Shown piece after piece: positions 52,829 through 64,000 of a stretch of 64,000 nucleotides of DNA. This DNA comes from Euptelea pleiosperma (Eukaryota; Streptophyta; Magnoliopsida; Ranunculales; Eupteleaceae). A program made the translations under genes and the position numbers. The stretch covers positions 26,419,913 through 26,483,912 of the forward strand of contig CM068547.1 in the NCBI GenBank assembly GCA_035048495.1, given 5' to 3'. The notes under the pieces were generated by a model. The model was not told the DNA's origin and did no database searches. It saw nothing but the letters and a program-made list of their open reading frames with translations. Within the stretch, counting starts at the first letter, position 1; each line of letters starts with the position of its first letter.

Positions 52829-55465
52829 ATGGCTAGGGGTAGAGTAGTGCTCGAAGATACCGAGGAAATGGTTCCCAGAGTACCAGTAGAAACTACCACC
52901 GCTGTAGAGGAAGAGATATCCTCTGACTCATTAGATCAGGCCATAGATGCGTATAAGGAGGAACCGATAGTCCCTCAAGAGATCGTTAGGGTCCCTACTC
53001 ACAGAAACGAACCATATATAGTGGGTTTGAGGAGGGAATTTGCCATTCCTTCCTCTGTTTTCATCAAACTTGGTTCTCGTCATGGGGAAGATACCAACCC
53101 TGACAAAATCAGCATCACTCGGCTTCAATTGAAGTTCGGGTTAACTCTCCCTCTGACTCCTCTAGTGAGGGAAGTACTCTGGTTTTATGATCGGGCTCCC
53201 GGCCAGATGCACGAAAATTTCTGGCATCTGATGAATAGGATAGAGTATTTCAACTCTATAAATGAATACCAAATCGGTCTCTCTGAGATCGATTATCTAT
53301 ACATCCTCAGGAGGTGCCCGGACTCCTTCGATACAGATTTGTTCTGGTCCGTAGCTGCTCGAAAGAAGGAACAGAAGATCATTGAGATCCTGCCTGATAG
53401 TCATAAGGGATGGCACTCTGATCCTCTGCTGGTGACTGGATCTTGGAAATTTGACGAATGTGTGGAGGGGAGCTGCAGCAGCCATAGAGTCCGTACAAGC
53501 TTTAACTTGTCGGGTAAACTCCTCTTTGTGTCTCGTCAATCTCCTTTAGACCGACTTAATCAATCTATGGACCCGTCGCATTTCTTCTCTGCTGTAGACT
53601 ACGTTAAACGTCCCTGGAGATATCCTCAGGATATAGCAGACAGAGTCAAATATATTCTGAGGAAAATCCCCAAGGTAGTAAAGCAATGGTCCCTGGCGAG
53701 ATTGATTAATAATAACAAAAAGTCCTCAACTGCTGGTCCCGTCGTCCTGCGTGACCAAGGGATAGCTGTCCCTGACTATTCACATAAGCGTCCTACTCCC
53801 GAGATCACTGTGGAGGAGGCCACGTCCTGGGTAGAAGCGGATATAAACCCCGAGGTCCCTCTAATAAAAAGGCCTCGTCAAACTCGGAGGGCGCCAGTCC
53901 ATATAGATCCTCCAATAAGTCGTGTTGGGTCTGTTCCTTATCCCGTAGCAGAATTTTTTAGATATCCAGATGGTCGTCAGGAACCTCTAAATGATTTTAC
54001 CCGGGAACTCATTCGGTTGGAAGAGGCAGAGGTATCTTCCTCTATACCCGAGATGTTTATTTCATACTCTTTATGATTGACTAACCCGTTATCTCCACTG
54101 CAAATGGAGGGTAGAATGGCCGAAATACGGAAGGACACTTTTGCTGCCCCTGCTCTGGCGCCAAGGAAGAAAAGAAGACTGGTCAAGGTATTAGCTCCCG
54201 AGTTAGAAGCATCGCTTACTCGGGATGGTATGGTGACTGCTAAGGCCAATCTGGCTGGTGATTCTTCATTGACTCAACCTTCTATGGCCCCAGATTCTCC
54301 TTCAGTAGCCGCCATACCTACTGCTTCTCCCTTGATCGCCATTATGAGGTCTCCTCCTGGATTCCATCCTTCTCTAGAACTTCAACAAACATCTACCCCT
54401 CCATCAACCTCTTGTCCAACAAATGCTGCCGGACCCAGTCATTCAATAGGTGAGCATATTCGTTCTCCTTCATTCCCGTCTGGTATAGTATTTGACTTGA
54501 TTGATACATGGGTTACACTAAAAGAATTGTGGCGCCAAGATAACCCCATTGCAGGTCTACGGGATTTCAACAGCAAGGAGCCTTATATCATGAATGCTGG
54601 TTGCCTGCCTAATGGGAAGCCCATTTCGGAGCAAAGCTCCATTGCTGACGCCGGGGTGGCTACAACATTGATCGAACGGATCTGTCTCCCACGGGACAGA
54701 TTACGTTATATTGACATGCCATCCCCGAAAGTGCCATCTAAAGTCCTCAGCCGCTCTCTTCTGGAGGTAATTGTTCTTCGGAGTGCTTCTTCTGACAAAC
54801 TCCTAGATCATAGATTAATATTTTTCTTCTCTCTACAGAGTATCCATGCTTATGTAGGTTTGACGGATTACCTTGGCGACCTCCTCCAAAATTACAGCGT
54901 CCTTATCGAGAAATCAAGCGCATCTGAAGCTAAACTTAAACTGGCCGAGGAACAAGTTCAAGCTACCAACCTATCTGCTGAAGTCTCAAAGACTAAGGCT
55001 GAGATGGAGAAAAAGTTGGCCCTCGAAGCCCTTGCCTCAAAGAAGAAAGCTGAAGATAACTTGATTAAGGTCAAGGCAGAATGTGCGAAATTCAAGGAGA
55101 AAGCCATCCGCATACAAGAGGATCTGAAGAAGATGACTGTTGAGAGGGATGAAACCAAGCAAGCATCCAACACCCTCCAACAGTAATCTTATGACAAAGG
55201 GTACCAGGAAGGCTTCGCCAAATGTGAAGCTATGATGGAAGACGAGGAAGAAGATGAAGATCCCATTCAAGAAATGGTTCTGCCCGAACCTGTTGTCAGG
55301 ATGAATATTCCCGAGGAAATATCCCGAGAACTTCCTCCAACCATCCGGGATCCTGAAGTCACTCCAGATCCTTCTCAGATAGAAATAGTGACTTTAGGAG
55401 AAGATATCATGGTAAATCCTGTTATTCAGCCGGCTGGCGGGCAAGATGTGATGCCTTCTCTATGA
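52829..55465 (+). pseudogene. Antisense accessory gene of the Tat element (gypsy-type transposon/PF04195-like)
   Basis: Runs opposite to gag-pol. The ATG at 52829 opens a long frame that reads through 55465 with just two in-frame stops, TGA at 54074 and TAA at 55184. The N-terminal third contains the segment LKFGLTLPLTPLVREVLWFY followed by APGQMHENFW, which resembles the 'putative gypsy type transposon' domain (Transposase_28) found in accessory frames of plant Tat elements. The middle is Ser/Pro-rich; from about 54900 there is a Lys/Glu/Ala coiled coil, then an acidic tail (EDEEEDEDP). A 72-nt stretch at 54767-54838 looks like an intron (gtaatt...ctctctacag) whose removal keeps the frame. 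Function of this protein class is unknown. Stops make a full-length product unlikely. Confidence 0.72.
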
Positions 55466-55604
55466 TTTTTGTAATCTGATTTGCCCAGGGGCCCTTCAAC
55501 TGTAAATGTCATTATGGCTTTTGACTTGATGAAAACTCTTTTATTCCGATATGAATTTGAAATTTGCTTTCTCTAGTTCATAGTTCAACTGGGATTTTCA
55601 TCCT

Positions 55605-55995
55605 GCCTGCCTGATGATTTATATATTTGAATCTTTATCCAGGCATAAAGCCATGACGCAAAAGAATTCAAGGCTCCCGACTAGGACTTTATAGTCGACG
55701 AGAATCTCGTGAATTCTTGTTTTATGATTTAGAATATTTAGATCATTACGGCCTTTCGGTTTGTATACTTGAATTCTTATCAAGGCAAGAAGCCAAGATG
55801 TGTAAGAATCCAAGGCTCCCGGCTAGGACTTCATAGTCGACGAAAATTTCGTTAATTCTAGTCGCATGACTTAGAATATTTAGATTATCCCGGCCTTCCG
55901 GTTTGTATACTTGAATTCTTATCAAGGCAAGAAGCCAAGATGTATAAGAATCCAAGGCACCCGACTAGGACTTCAAAGTTGATGATGATGCTTCT
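55605..55995. repeat. 142-bp tandem repeat, nearly three copies, in the Tat 3' untranslated region
   Basis: 'ttgaattcttatcaaggcaa' motifs begin at about 55769 and 55911, with a diverged first copy at 55627; each is followed by 'ccaaggctcccgrctaggac' and 'tagtcgacgaaaat'. The period is 142 bp. Lies between the end of pol and the antisense gene. Confidence 0.85.
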
Positions 55996-56052
55996 TGTAT
56001 GAAAATTTTGGAGTCATCTTTATTGATAAAAGATGTGCATATTAAATGCGTT

Positions 56053-57246
56053 CTATGGCCTTTCGAATACATCTCCATCTTGTGTTTTCAAGTAATATAC
56101 CCCGTTCTGCCCAATCCTGTCAACAAGGTAAGGTCCTTCCCAATTGCCACCCAATTTGCCACATCCAGGCTCTCTGGTATTGTCAAATACTTTCCTTAAT
56201 ACCAAATCTCCAATTTTGAAGGTCCTGCGTCTGACACGGCAATCCTACGATCGTTTGATGGTTTGCTGATAATTTGTCAATCTCACAACCGCTTGTCCGC
56301 ACCGTTCTTCTAGCAAATCATTATCCCGAGCCAGGATCTCCTCATTCTGTCCAGTATTGACAGCCTGAGTACAAGATGTCGGGACAGCAATTTCTGTAGG
56401 GATGACTGCTTCTAACCCATAGGCTAAGAAAAATGGAGATTCTCTCGTAGTCCTTCTCGGGGTAGTTCGGTATGTCCATAGTACTCCCGACAATTCTTCT
56501 GTCCATTTTCCATTTGCCTGATCCAGCCTCTTCTTCAAATTTTTGAGTATGACTTGATTTGCCCTTCCAGCGAGTCCATTACTCTGGGGGTATCTTGGGG
56601 CAGATAATCGCTTATTTATATTCAAAGCCTGACACAGAGCTTTGACCTCGTTGGAATCAAACTGGGTTCCATTGTCCGTGACAATCTCCTGTGGAATACC
56701 GAATCGACAGATAATATTCTCCCACAAGAACCTCTTCACATGTCAAGACTGCACTTGTACTAATGGAACTGCTTCGATCCACTTCGTGAAGTAATCTGTG
56801 GCTACCAATAAGAACCTGACGTTTTCTGGGGATGTCGGGAATGCTCCCATTATATCCAATCCCCATTTTGCAAATGGCCACGGACTGAATATAGGATGTA
56901 ACTCTTCGGCGGGGACTTTGATCAATGGAGAATATTTCTGGCACTTCTCATATTTCTTGACAAGCAACTTGGCATCTTTCTGCATATAGGGCCAAAAATA
57001 ACCTTGGCTTATGGCTTTATGTGCCAAGGTCCTCGCCCCCGAGTGATTTCCACATTCACCCGAGTGTATCTCAAGGAGAACTTGCTGAGATTCACTGGGG
57101 GTAAGGCATTTGAGGAGGGAGCCTGATGCTGATTTTCTGTATAAATTATGGCCCACCATGGTGTATCTTCTCCTAAGCCTCTGAATTCTTTTAGCTGCAT
57201 CTCTCCCGGATGGGAGATCTCCATTCTGTAAATATCTTCAAAAATC
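56053..57246 (-). pseudogene. Tat integrase, disrupted
   Basis: Zinc-binding region starting EIHSGECGNHSG: the histidines are present but the first Cys of the CxxC pair is Tyr (KKYEKCQ). The catalytic core has LDIMG (first Asp) and VTDNGTQF (second Asp). The usual third residue, Glu in a 'G-Q-A-E' context, is replaced in PQSNGLAGRANQ. A C-terminal GDLVLRKVF...NWEGPY segment follows. In-frame stops: TGA at 56743 and TAG at 56245; the end (TAG at 56053) may also replace a Trp codon. A base is missing near 57244, before the integrase. Integrase would insert the cDNA copy into the genome; this one could not. Confidence 0.85.
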
Positions 57247-57284
57247 ATTCATCCAGCTTGGCTCACGATCAACCTCAATCGGAG

Positions 57285-59381
57285 CTAAGTACATCTCAAC
57301 AGGCATATATGTATACTCGAAAATTCTTGATAGTCCACGGGTATTATTCTTGACTTAGTATTTCCCAACATAGTGGATAAATAGGCCAAGGCATCAGCAT
57401 GTCGATTCTCCATTCGAGGTAACTGATGAACCTCTAGGTTATCGAACCGTCCTGCCAATTGTTGGACGATATCCAAATAGGCTGCCATCCTCTCATCTCG
57501 GGTTAGATATGTCCCAGCATATTGGCTGACAACCAGCTGAGAATCAGTATATACGGTAATATCCTTTATCCCGAGATCTAGTGCTGTCTGAAGCCCTGAA
57601 ATCAATGCTTCATATTCCGCTTCATTATTGGATGCCACGAACCCAAGTTTAACAGATTTCTCCAATCTAGTGTTCTCGGGTGTGACCAGGACAACTCCTA
57701 TACCTGATCCACTCTCGCTGGCCGATCCATCAGTAAACAACCTCCACCCCATCTTAGGATTCAACATCTCTGGCATCTCGGGAAGTGGAAGAACTTCTCT
57801 GTCCTTGCCCCCAGTGTCTGCCACATCTTGGACTAGAAAATCAGCCAAAAACCCAGCTAAGGCATGTCCTTTCTCGGACGTCCTTGGTGAGAATTGAATG
57901 TCATACTAAGCCAAATAGATGGCCCATTTAGCCATCCTTCCTGATAAATCAATCTTACCGAGTATAGACTTCAAAGGGTGCTTTGTGTAGACCGTGATAG
58001 TTCTTCTTTCGAAGTAAGGTTTAAGATGCCTAGAAGCATAAATCAAAGCAAGAGCAACTTTCTCGATTGTGGCATATCTCATTTCTGCTCCAATAAGAGT
58101 TTTACTGGTAAAATATATTGGCCGCTCTTCTCGGTCGAGCTCGCGGAAGAGGACAACGCTGATAGATTCATCAGTAGTAGCCAAATAGAGACCTAGAGGC
58201 TCCCCTTGATCGGGATTAGAAAGAATTGGAGGTTGCGAGAGATAGTGTTTAAGCTTTTGGAAGGCTTCATCACATTCCTCCGTCCAGTCAAACCTCCCAT
58301 TTTTCCTCAAGAGCCTGAATAAAGGTCTGCATCTATCTGACAATCTCGCTATTAAGCGATTCAATGCAGCTATCCTCCCGGCTAGCTTTTGGACTTCCTT
58401 CCTGTTCTTCGGCGAAGGCATTTCTGTCAAGGCCCTGATTTGCTCGGGATTAGCTTCAATTCCTCGCCTTGTAATGAGATAACCTAGAAACTTCCCTGAA
58501 GTCACTCCAAAAATGCATTTGGCAGGATTGAGCTTCATTTGATACTCCCGTAGACGGTCGAATATTTTTCCGAGATCTCCCAGATGAAGTTCCCGGGTCC
58601 ACGTTTTAACCATCGTATCATCTATATAGACTTCCATTGTCATGCAAATCATGTCATGGAACATTTTGTTGACGAGGCGCTAATAAGTGGCTCCTGCATT
58701 TTTGAGGCCAAAAGGCATCACTTTGTAACAAAAGACACCCCTATTAGTCGTGAAGGCCGTCATCTCCTAGTCTGGCTCATACAACGGAATCTAATTGTAG
58801 CCCGAATATCCATCCATGAAAGACAAGATTTCATATCCCGAGGTGGCGTCGACAAGTTGATCAATCCTCGACAAAGGATATGGATATTTAGGGCAAGCCT
58901 TATTCAAATGGGTGAAGTCTATGCAAACTCTGATCTTCCCATTCTTCTTCGGTACAGCCACTATGTTGGCTAACCATTGAGCATTGTTGACTTCACGGAT
59001 GAACCCAGCCTTTAAGAGTTTATCAATCTCCTCTTGGACTGCCTGCTGCTTCTCGGGAGCAATTCTCCGAGGTCTTTGTTTCACAGGTAAATGCTTACTA
59101 TTTACCTGTAAATGATGACAAGAGATGTCGGGAGGAATACCTGGCATATCGCCGAATGACCATGCGAAAACATCTATATAAGATTTCAGAAAATCAATGT
59201 AGGATATCTTTTCTTCGATAGATAGACCAGCCCCGATAAAGGTACACTTTGGATCTTCCTCGTTACCGAGGTTGATCTGGTCAGTTTCTTCCACCGTGAG
59301 AATGGTTCCTCGGGCAAATTTAACATTTTCACCTTCCCCGGCTCGACGCAATCTGCTCCAGACTTGCCGAGATGCGCTCTA
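57285..59381 (-). pseudogene. Tat reverse transcriptase, RNase H and second RNase H, disrupted
   Basis: Reverse transcriptase blocks: WLANIVAVPKKNGKIRVCIDF, then the finger/palm region and YIDD (58640-58620 area), the catalytic motif, intact. The connection and first RNase H follow, ending AKWAIYLA. After a TAG at 57906 comes a second RNase H with all acidic motifs visible (FTDGSA, NEAEYEAL, TDSQLV, RHADAL), the extra domain typical of Tat elements. In-frame TAG codons lie at 58791, 58767 and 58680 where CAG (Gln) is expected in related proteins, and at 57906 likewise. A frameshift lies near 57315. Frame also differs from that of gag (offset one base). Confidence 0.9.
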
Positions 59382-59385
59382 ATTG

Positions 59386-61575
59386 CTATTGCTCAGCAAC
59401 CACAGATGAGGTTCCCTCACCATGATGATCCTCTTGGCTTGGAACACTCTTTGGTCTAAGGGCAATGGCATAACATTTTGTCGAGATGACTTGATCTCCT
59501 TTAAGCTCCATAATCCCGTGATCAGTCGGGAATCGAAACAATTGATGATATGTGGATGGTACGCCCTTTACCTCATGTATCCATCCTCTTCCCAAAATGC
59601 CATTGTAGGGGGATGGCGTATCCAGAATAAGAAATTCCACCATAGACGTGATCGGTCCCGTCTTTACTGGCAGAATTACCTTTCCAAGAGCATACTCTTT
59701 CTGGCCATCAAACCCGACCAGGGGAATATTGCTCTTGATAAGATCTGATGGGTTAAAACCCATCCTCCTATAAGCTTCTGCAAACAAAATCTTGGCTGAG
59801 CTACCAGGATCTATCAGCAGACGCTTCACCTCATAGTTGCCCACAGGCAAAGTGAGCACTAACGCATCCGAATGCGGATGATCCACTCCCACGAGATCTT
59901 TGTCGGAGAAGAAAATTGCTGCATCAGTGCTCTCCATCATTTCCACTGGGTCTGTCATTCTAGGACCCGTTGATAAGTGCAGGATCTCGTTCAGGTGTTC
60001 AACCTTTCTGATTTTGATCATCTCTTCTCTCTCCGTTTCTCCACGGGAGAGTTGTCGTCCTCCCCCCTGTATAACGTCAATCACCAACCCGCGCTCTTGC
60101 TGTTTAACGGGGTTTTTGTCTTTCTTGGAGATCTCGGCTTCAGCTACTGCCCCAGTCGTGCGGGCAATAAACTGCTGCAAGTAGCCTTGGTTAATCAGAT
60201 CCTCAATCTTGTGCCTCAGTGCCCAGCATTTATCTGTTATGCGCCCAGCTTCTTGGTGGAAGGCACAGAACTTTGTCATATCTCTATCTCCCTTCAAGTC
60301 CAGCCTCATTGGTCTAGGATATTGGAGATATTTTTTATTTTTAATCAGATCAAAGATCTGACTGTGAGTCTTGTTTAATGCTGTAAAAATCCTCTTCTCC
60401 CGACGAGGATATTGACCAGCACTTTTTGACTTCTCTGATTTCTTCTCGGGAATCTCTGCTATTGTTACCTCAGTAGCAACCTTTTGCTTTCCCTTAGAAA
60501 TTTTGCTGGACGCCAGAGCCTTTTTCACTTCATTCACTGATACGGCCACTCCTTGGCCACGTTGGAGTGTGTCATCTTCGAGTCTAGAATACTTTTCAAC
60601 TCGAAGGAACAAGGCATCCATACTCACCGGCCTGTTCTTGGTTAATGACGTATATAGCCCAGAACCTGTAGGCAATGCCTTCCGAAAGGCTGTGACAGCA
60701 TGTTTATCATCACAATCTTCCACTGTGGTCATCATAGTACAGAATCTTTTTGTAAAATCCCATAATGTCTCCTTCTGATCACAGCGTATATTAAACAACA
60801 CGTCAATGTCATTCTTATGCAATCTGTTGCACGAATACCAAGTGATGAAGAGGGTGCTCAACTCGGTGAAATCAGAAATGGTCCAGGGAGCTATCTGGTT
60901 AAACCAGATAAGTGCATCATCACTTAAGGTAGAAGGGAACATTCTGCAAAGGAGCTCATCATGGAACTCCCACATCGTCATTGCTTTCCTAAAGCGAAGT
61001 ACATGGTTCACGGGATCTGTGGTTCCTGTGAATATTGAAAATTTAGGATATGAGAAAGATTTGGGGGCACGATATCCCTGTATCTTTTCTGTAAAAGGAG
61101 AATCTCTGGGAGCTCGCGTCGCCATCGTCGTCATCTTATCCGCCAATATTTCTTTCTTTCCCATCATCTTAGCTACTAGATCAGCAATCTGCTTCCTGAT
61201 TTTGGGTTAAATATGATCCGAGCTTCGTTGACAGGAAGACTCAGCCTTATGACGCTTCCTTGGAGGTGGGATTTGAGAATCCCCATGTCTGCTTCGGGGA
61301 TTCATCAGGACAGATTCCTTTGAATCTGACTTGTCTGATTGAAAATGACTCTTCTGATGATGACTATGTCTGGCTGTGTCAGATATATAGCCACCAGTAT
61401 GTTGAACTGTCATCCGCTGCTTCAGCTCTTCATTCTCTTCTCGCAACTGGGCAATCATCTTCCGCTGATTGTCCAGTTCTCTCGCCCTTCTGCCCTCCGT
61501 GATAGCATCTCTGAGATCGCTGGGAGGATTTTTCTCTCTTGCACTCCTGAGGCCAGTGCGTCTGGTATCCACCAT
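59386..61575 (-). pseudogene. Tat gag-protease, disrupted
   Basis: The ATG at 61575 lies about 50 bases from the primer site. The N-terminus is basic with a coiled coil (QLREENEELKQR). A single in-frame TAA at 61207 interrupts it, then the frame continues with the retrotransposon gag domain (FSYPKFSIFTGTTDP and DALIWFNQIAPW). A C-x2-F-H-x3-G-x-x-T-x2-C motif (CAFHQEAGRITDKC) is the Tat version of the zinc knuckle, with Arg in place of the usual His. The protease has LLIDPGSSAKILF, where the usual active site is D-x-G-S-S-A. The frame ends TAG at 59386; the polymerase begins in another frame. Gag packages RNA; protease would cut the polyprotein. Confidence 0.9.
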
Positions 61576-61620
61576 TGCTCAAATCGAATCTCTCTTAGAA
61601 CGGAAAACTTCTCCTCTAAT

Positions 61621-61638
61621 TCCCACGGACGGCGCCAA
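61621..61638 (-). promoter_or_regulatory. Primer-binding site of the Tat element
   Basis: Minus-strand TGGCGCCGTCCGTGGGA begins five bases from the 5' LTR. TGGCGCCG-type sites are common in Tat/Athila elements. I cannot name the priming tRNA with confidence. Confidence 0.7.
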
Positions 61639-61642
61639 AAGA

Positions 61643-62868
61643 TGTGGGGGAAAAATATCTGATCTAACCCACACAATCTTCGAGGTCAGACGATTCATAT
61701 TTTGGTGATGATCGGACGACTTCGGTGCTTCAGGATGAAAACTGCTTTCTCATCCACGAAGGATAGGATGATCTCCAGATGGGAGGCGGTTGTACCTGTT
61801 GACAATTCTCCGACGTTCAAGTCAGCTTAGGAATGGTAACAGGGTTCAGGAAAATAGTAAAATATTTCAGAGCTTAAGCTATCTGGATCTGGAGAGCAAG
61901 ATCCTTTTCTCAGTTCTGAGGGTCTCATATTTATACCCTTAGAACCGACGTGACTCACCTTCCACGTGTCTAATCGTTATCAATCAATGATGACTTGGAT
62001 GGATTCTGTTATAAAATAGAATCTTCTTGTTAGATCTTGACTTCCTTGAGTCGGTTCTACCTGAAATAACTGAAGTGACGCTGAGGTGGCATCCTTCGTG
62101 TCAGGTATTCGGACAAGGGAATGTCAAAATTGTGATAGTTCAACTAGCTGCCATGTGGCCTATATTCATTGGTTAAGAAACTGACTATGTTCAAAATACT
62201 TACCTCATACGTAGGAACTTGTCATATTGTCAGGATAAGATAATGATCGATCCCGTCACGTAAGCCATTTGACCTCATCTAACCTTGCCGGGGTAAGATG
62301 GAAATAGATCTCGTCAAGTAAGTCTGTCGACCTTGTCGGGATATATATATCCAGCAAGTCATATGACCTTGCCGGGATAAGATGGAAATAGATCCCGTCA
62401 ACTAAGTTTGTCAACCTTGTTGGGATATATGCATCCCGCAAGTCATATGACCTTGCCGGGATGAGATAGAAATAGATCCCATCAAATAAGTCTGTCGACC
62501 TTGTCGGGATATATGCATCCAACCAGTCATATGATCTTGCCGGGAGGAGTTGAATATTCATCTCGCCAAGGAGATCAATAATTGATATGTCGGGCAAGAT
62601 TGAATGCTTCCCGACATATTAAAGGTTGAAGCGTTAATGCGTTATGTTAGCACTGTCTTAATACGCCGATCATTCCATCCTGACATGTGGCACTTCCAAT
62701 TAATGGAAGCTGTGTGACACGATGGGGTGGTTTATGGCTCTTGATGATGCCTTCGGCGCATTCAATCTTGCGTGCTATCTATCAACACGCGTCATTTTTT
62801 CACGACCGCACCTGCCAAGCCAGTGACACACGTCAATATTTAACTTGTTGGAAAATACGGCACCCACA
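61643..62868 (-). repeat. Tat element 5' LTR (in element orientation)
   Basis: 1226 bp, same length as the other LTR, with the 84-bp repeats at 62281-62551. The inner end borders the primer site. Confidence 0.93.
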
Positions 62869-63565
62869 GAAACCTACAACCATAATCACTAGAAATGGAT
62901 AAAAATCCTACTTGTTTTTAGTTTTTCACATTATCTCTTTCGAAATTTTAATTTTTTTATAATTAATGCAAGTTACTAAAATATTTAAAACACAACTTTA
63001 ATTTCTCAAAATAATTCTAACAATTAATTTTTTTCTACCCATCAAGCGATTTTGGGGTGGATAAATTCTTATACCTGCCAATGATTTGTGTATTAGGAAA
63101 AAAATATCATTAAAATTACCAAAATGTTTCCGAGTACATAAATTATCAAAATACCCTCCAACACTTAACTAAGTTTAAACATCAATGAATTATTAGAACA
63201 CCATTTCATTTTATTAGTGGTGATTAACATATTATAAATTTACCAAAATACTTCTACACTATGAAATCACCAAAATACCCTTATATATTGAAATTATCAA
63301 AATATCCTAATTATGTTTAGCAAATTTTTGGGTCTATTAACACAATTAGAATTTCAACTTAAGTGAAATTTAATACTCGTATGTATGCAGGCTTTTAATT
63401 ATCATTACCTAGGTCCATAAATCTTATTGGGCAAAAAAATTTACTTATGGATTTTCTAAGAGTCAAAATCGAAATCAAATCTAGGGCTCATAAGGTCCAA
63501 ACATAATTGGGTCTAGGAAAAAATAGGATGTTACAGGGTGTGTCAAAAATTCTCCATTTTAATAA

Positions 63566-64000
63566 GAAAATGGTCGGCTATACTTAGGATAAGCCAATTT
63601 CAATTCTACGGCACCCTCAACAATATGAAGGAAACCAACATTTTTGTCTTGAACCCATGACCACCCACAACAAAAGCATAGGCTATGCTAGTTGGCTAGG
63701 TGCAATACATGGGTTTCTAAAATTGACTTTAAATTACTCTAAAAATTCAAAGAAGAATCACCAAGATTAAAAATAACAACCCTTTTTTAAGCTTAGGTAG
63801 TTCTATACCTTTTTGGGTCCTTCTTGATATCTTAGAGCTCTTTTTTGATGGAGATTAATATATGTAAGAAGGATTAGATGATGAAAAATCTTGGGCTAAA
63901 CCAACTCCCCTGGTGAGAGAAAATTCAGTTGCCACAATATATTACTACATCGTAAATGTTGTTGAGTTTTTGTTATTCAACCCTACCTATCTATTCTTGG
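63566..64000. other. No gene recognised
   Basis: Mixed AT-rich sequence after the foldback arm; nothing coding or repetitive identified up to the window end. Confidence 0.4.

Larger units (their letters stand above)
51077..62868 (-). mobile_element. Full-length Tat-lineage Ty3/gypsy retrotransposon, 11.8 kb, defective
   Basis: LTRs of equal length (51077-52302 and 61643-62868, 1226 bp each), ends tgtggg...cccaca and a 5-bp target duplication gaaac on both sides (51072-51076 and 62869-62873). On the minus strand the order is 5' LTR, primer site, gag-protease, reverse transcriptase, RNase H, second RNase H, integrase, tandem repeats, antisense accessory frame, polypurine tract, 3' LTR. The second RNase H and the antisense frame between pol and 3' LTR are marks of the Tat lineage. 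About 30 differences were counted by eye in the first 640 bp of the LTRs (about 5%), so the insertion is not recent. Every pol region is disrupted. Confidence 0.93.
49730..63535. mobile_element. Probable solo LTR (Del/Tekay-like gypsy), split by the Tat element
   Basis: Begins tcatgccttgatttccaggg (a few bases short of the usual TGTCA start) and ends ggatgttaca, like Del/Tekay-type LTRs (TGTCACGCC...TGTTACA). The 5-bp gggtg flanks both sides (49725-49729, 63536-63540). Without the Tat insertion (51077-62873) it would be about 2 kb, all AT-rich, with no coding sequence. Confidence 0.6.

Noticed and set aside
54767..54838. Possibility that the 72-nt stretch in the antisense gene is ordinary coding sequence
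   Set aside because: Not fully excluded, since it has no stop and is a multiple of three; but donor, pyrimidine tract and acceptor are good and the encoded residues look unlike the surrounding helical protein, so I prefer an intron.

Overview
This is nuclear plant DNA from a flowering plant. Evidence: spliced genes with GT-AG introns, plant-type gene families (a MORN-repeat protein, ribosomal protein eL43/RPL37A with a telo-box promoter, a type I metacaspase with an LSD1 zinc finger, a plastid geranyl(geranyl) diphosphate synthase small-subunit fragment, a glycine-rich RRM pseudogene) and angiosperm transposon classes (Tat-lineage Ty3/gypsy, Ty1/copia with a tRNA-Met primer site, LINEs, hAT, Mutator-like and Tourist-like MITEs). 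I cannot name the species. All identities come from reading motifs by eye; no database search was run.

Layout. 1-4954: LINE tail and mostly featureless sequence, possibly intron of the MORN gene. 4955-13488 and 14437-22926: two copies of an ~8.5 kb direct tandem duplication separated by 948 bp that contain a LINE 3' end. Each copy carries the last two exons of a MORN-repeat gene (+) and a complete five-exon eL43 gene (-); each eL43 promoter abuts a nest of foldback MITEs. 22927-36900: degenerate repeats, Helitron-like ends, a broken glycine-rich RNA-binding protein copy, a gypsy protease remnant, a copia element nested in another copia LTR, tandem repeats and a hAT element with intact target duplication. 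36981-39416: two gene fragments, metacaspase exon 1 and the 5' part of a GPPS/GGPPS small-subunit gene, each next to MITEs. 39420-48115: a gypsy-type LTR split by a non-autonomous copia element, and a copia solo LTR. 48990-63565: a three-level nest, a foldback element hit by a probable Tekay-type LTR, itself hit by an 11.8 kb Tat-lineage retrotransposon with identical-length LTRs and a 5-bp target duplication.

The only genes that look intact and functional are the two eL43 copies, which encode identical 92-residue proteins; MORN copy 1 looks functional in its visible part. The Tat element is dead (stops, frameshifts, altered integrase residues) but shows a long antisense accessory reading frame with its own TATA-like box and a credible small intron. 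I found no sign of a wholly new system. The most useful observations are the ribosomal-protein duplication with MITE-capped promoters, the antisense Tat gene, and arrays of short palindromes in two unrelated copia LTR families.
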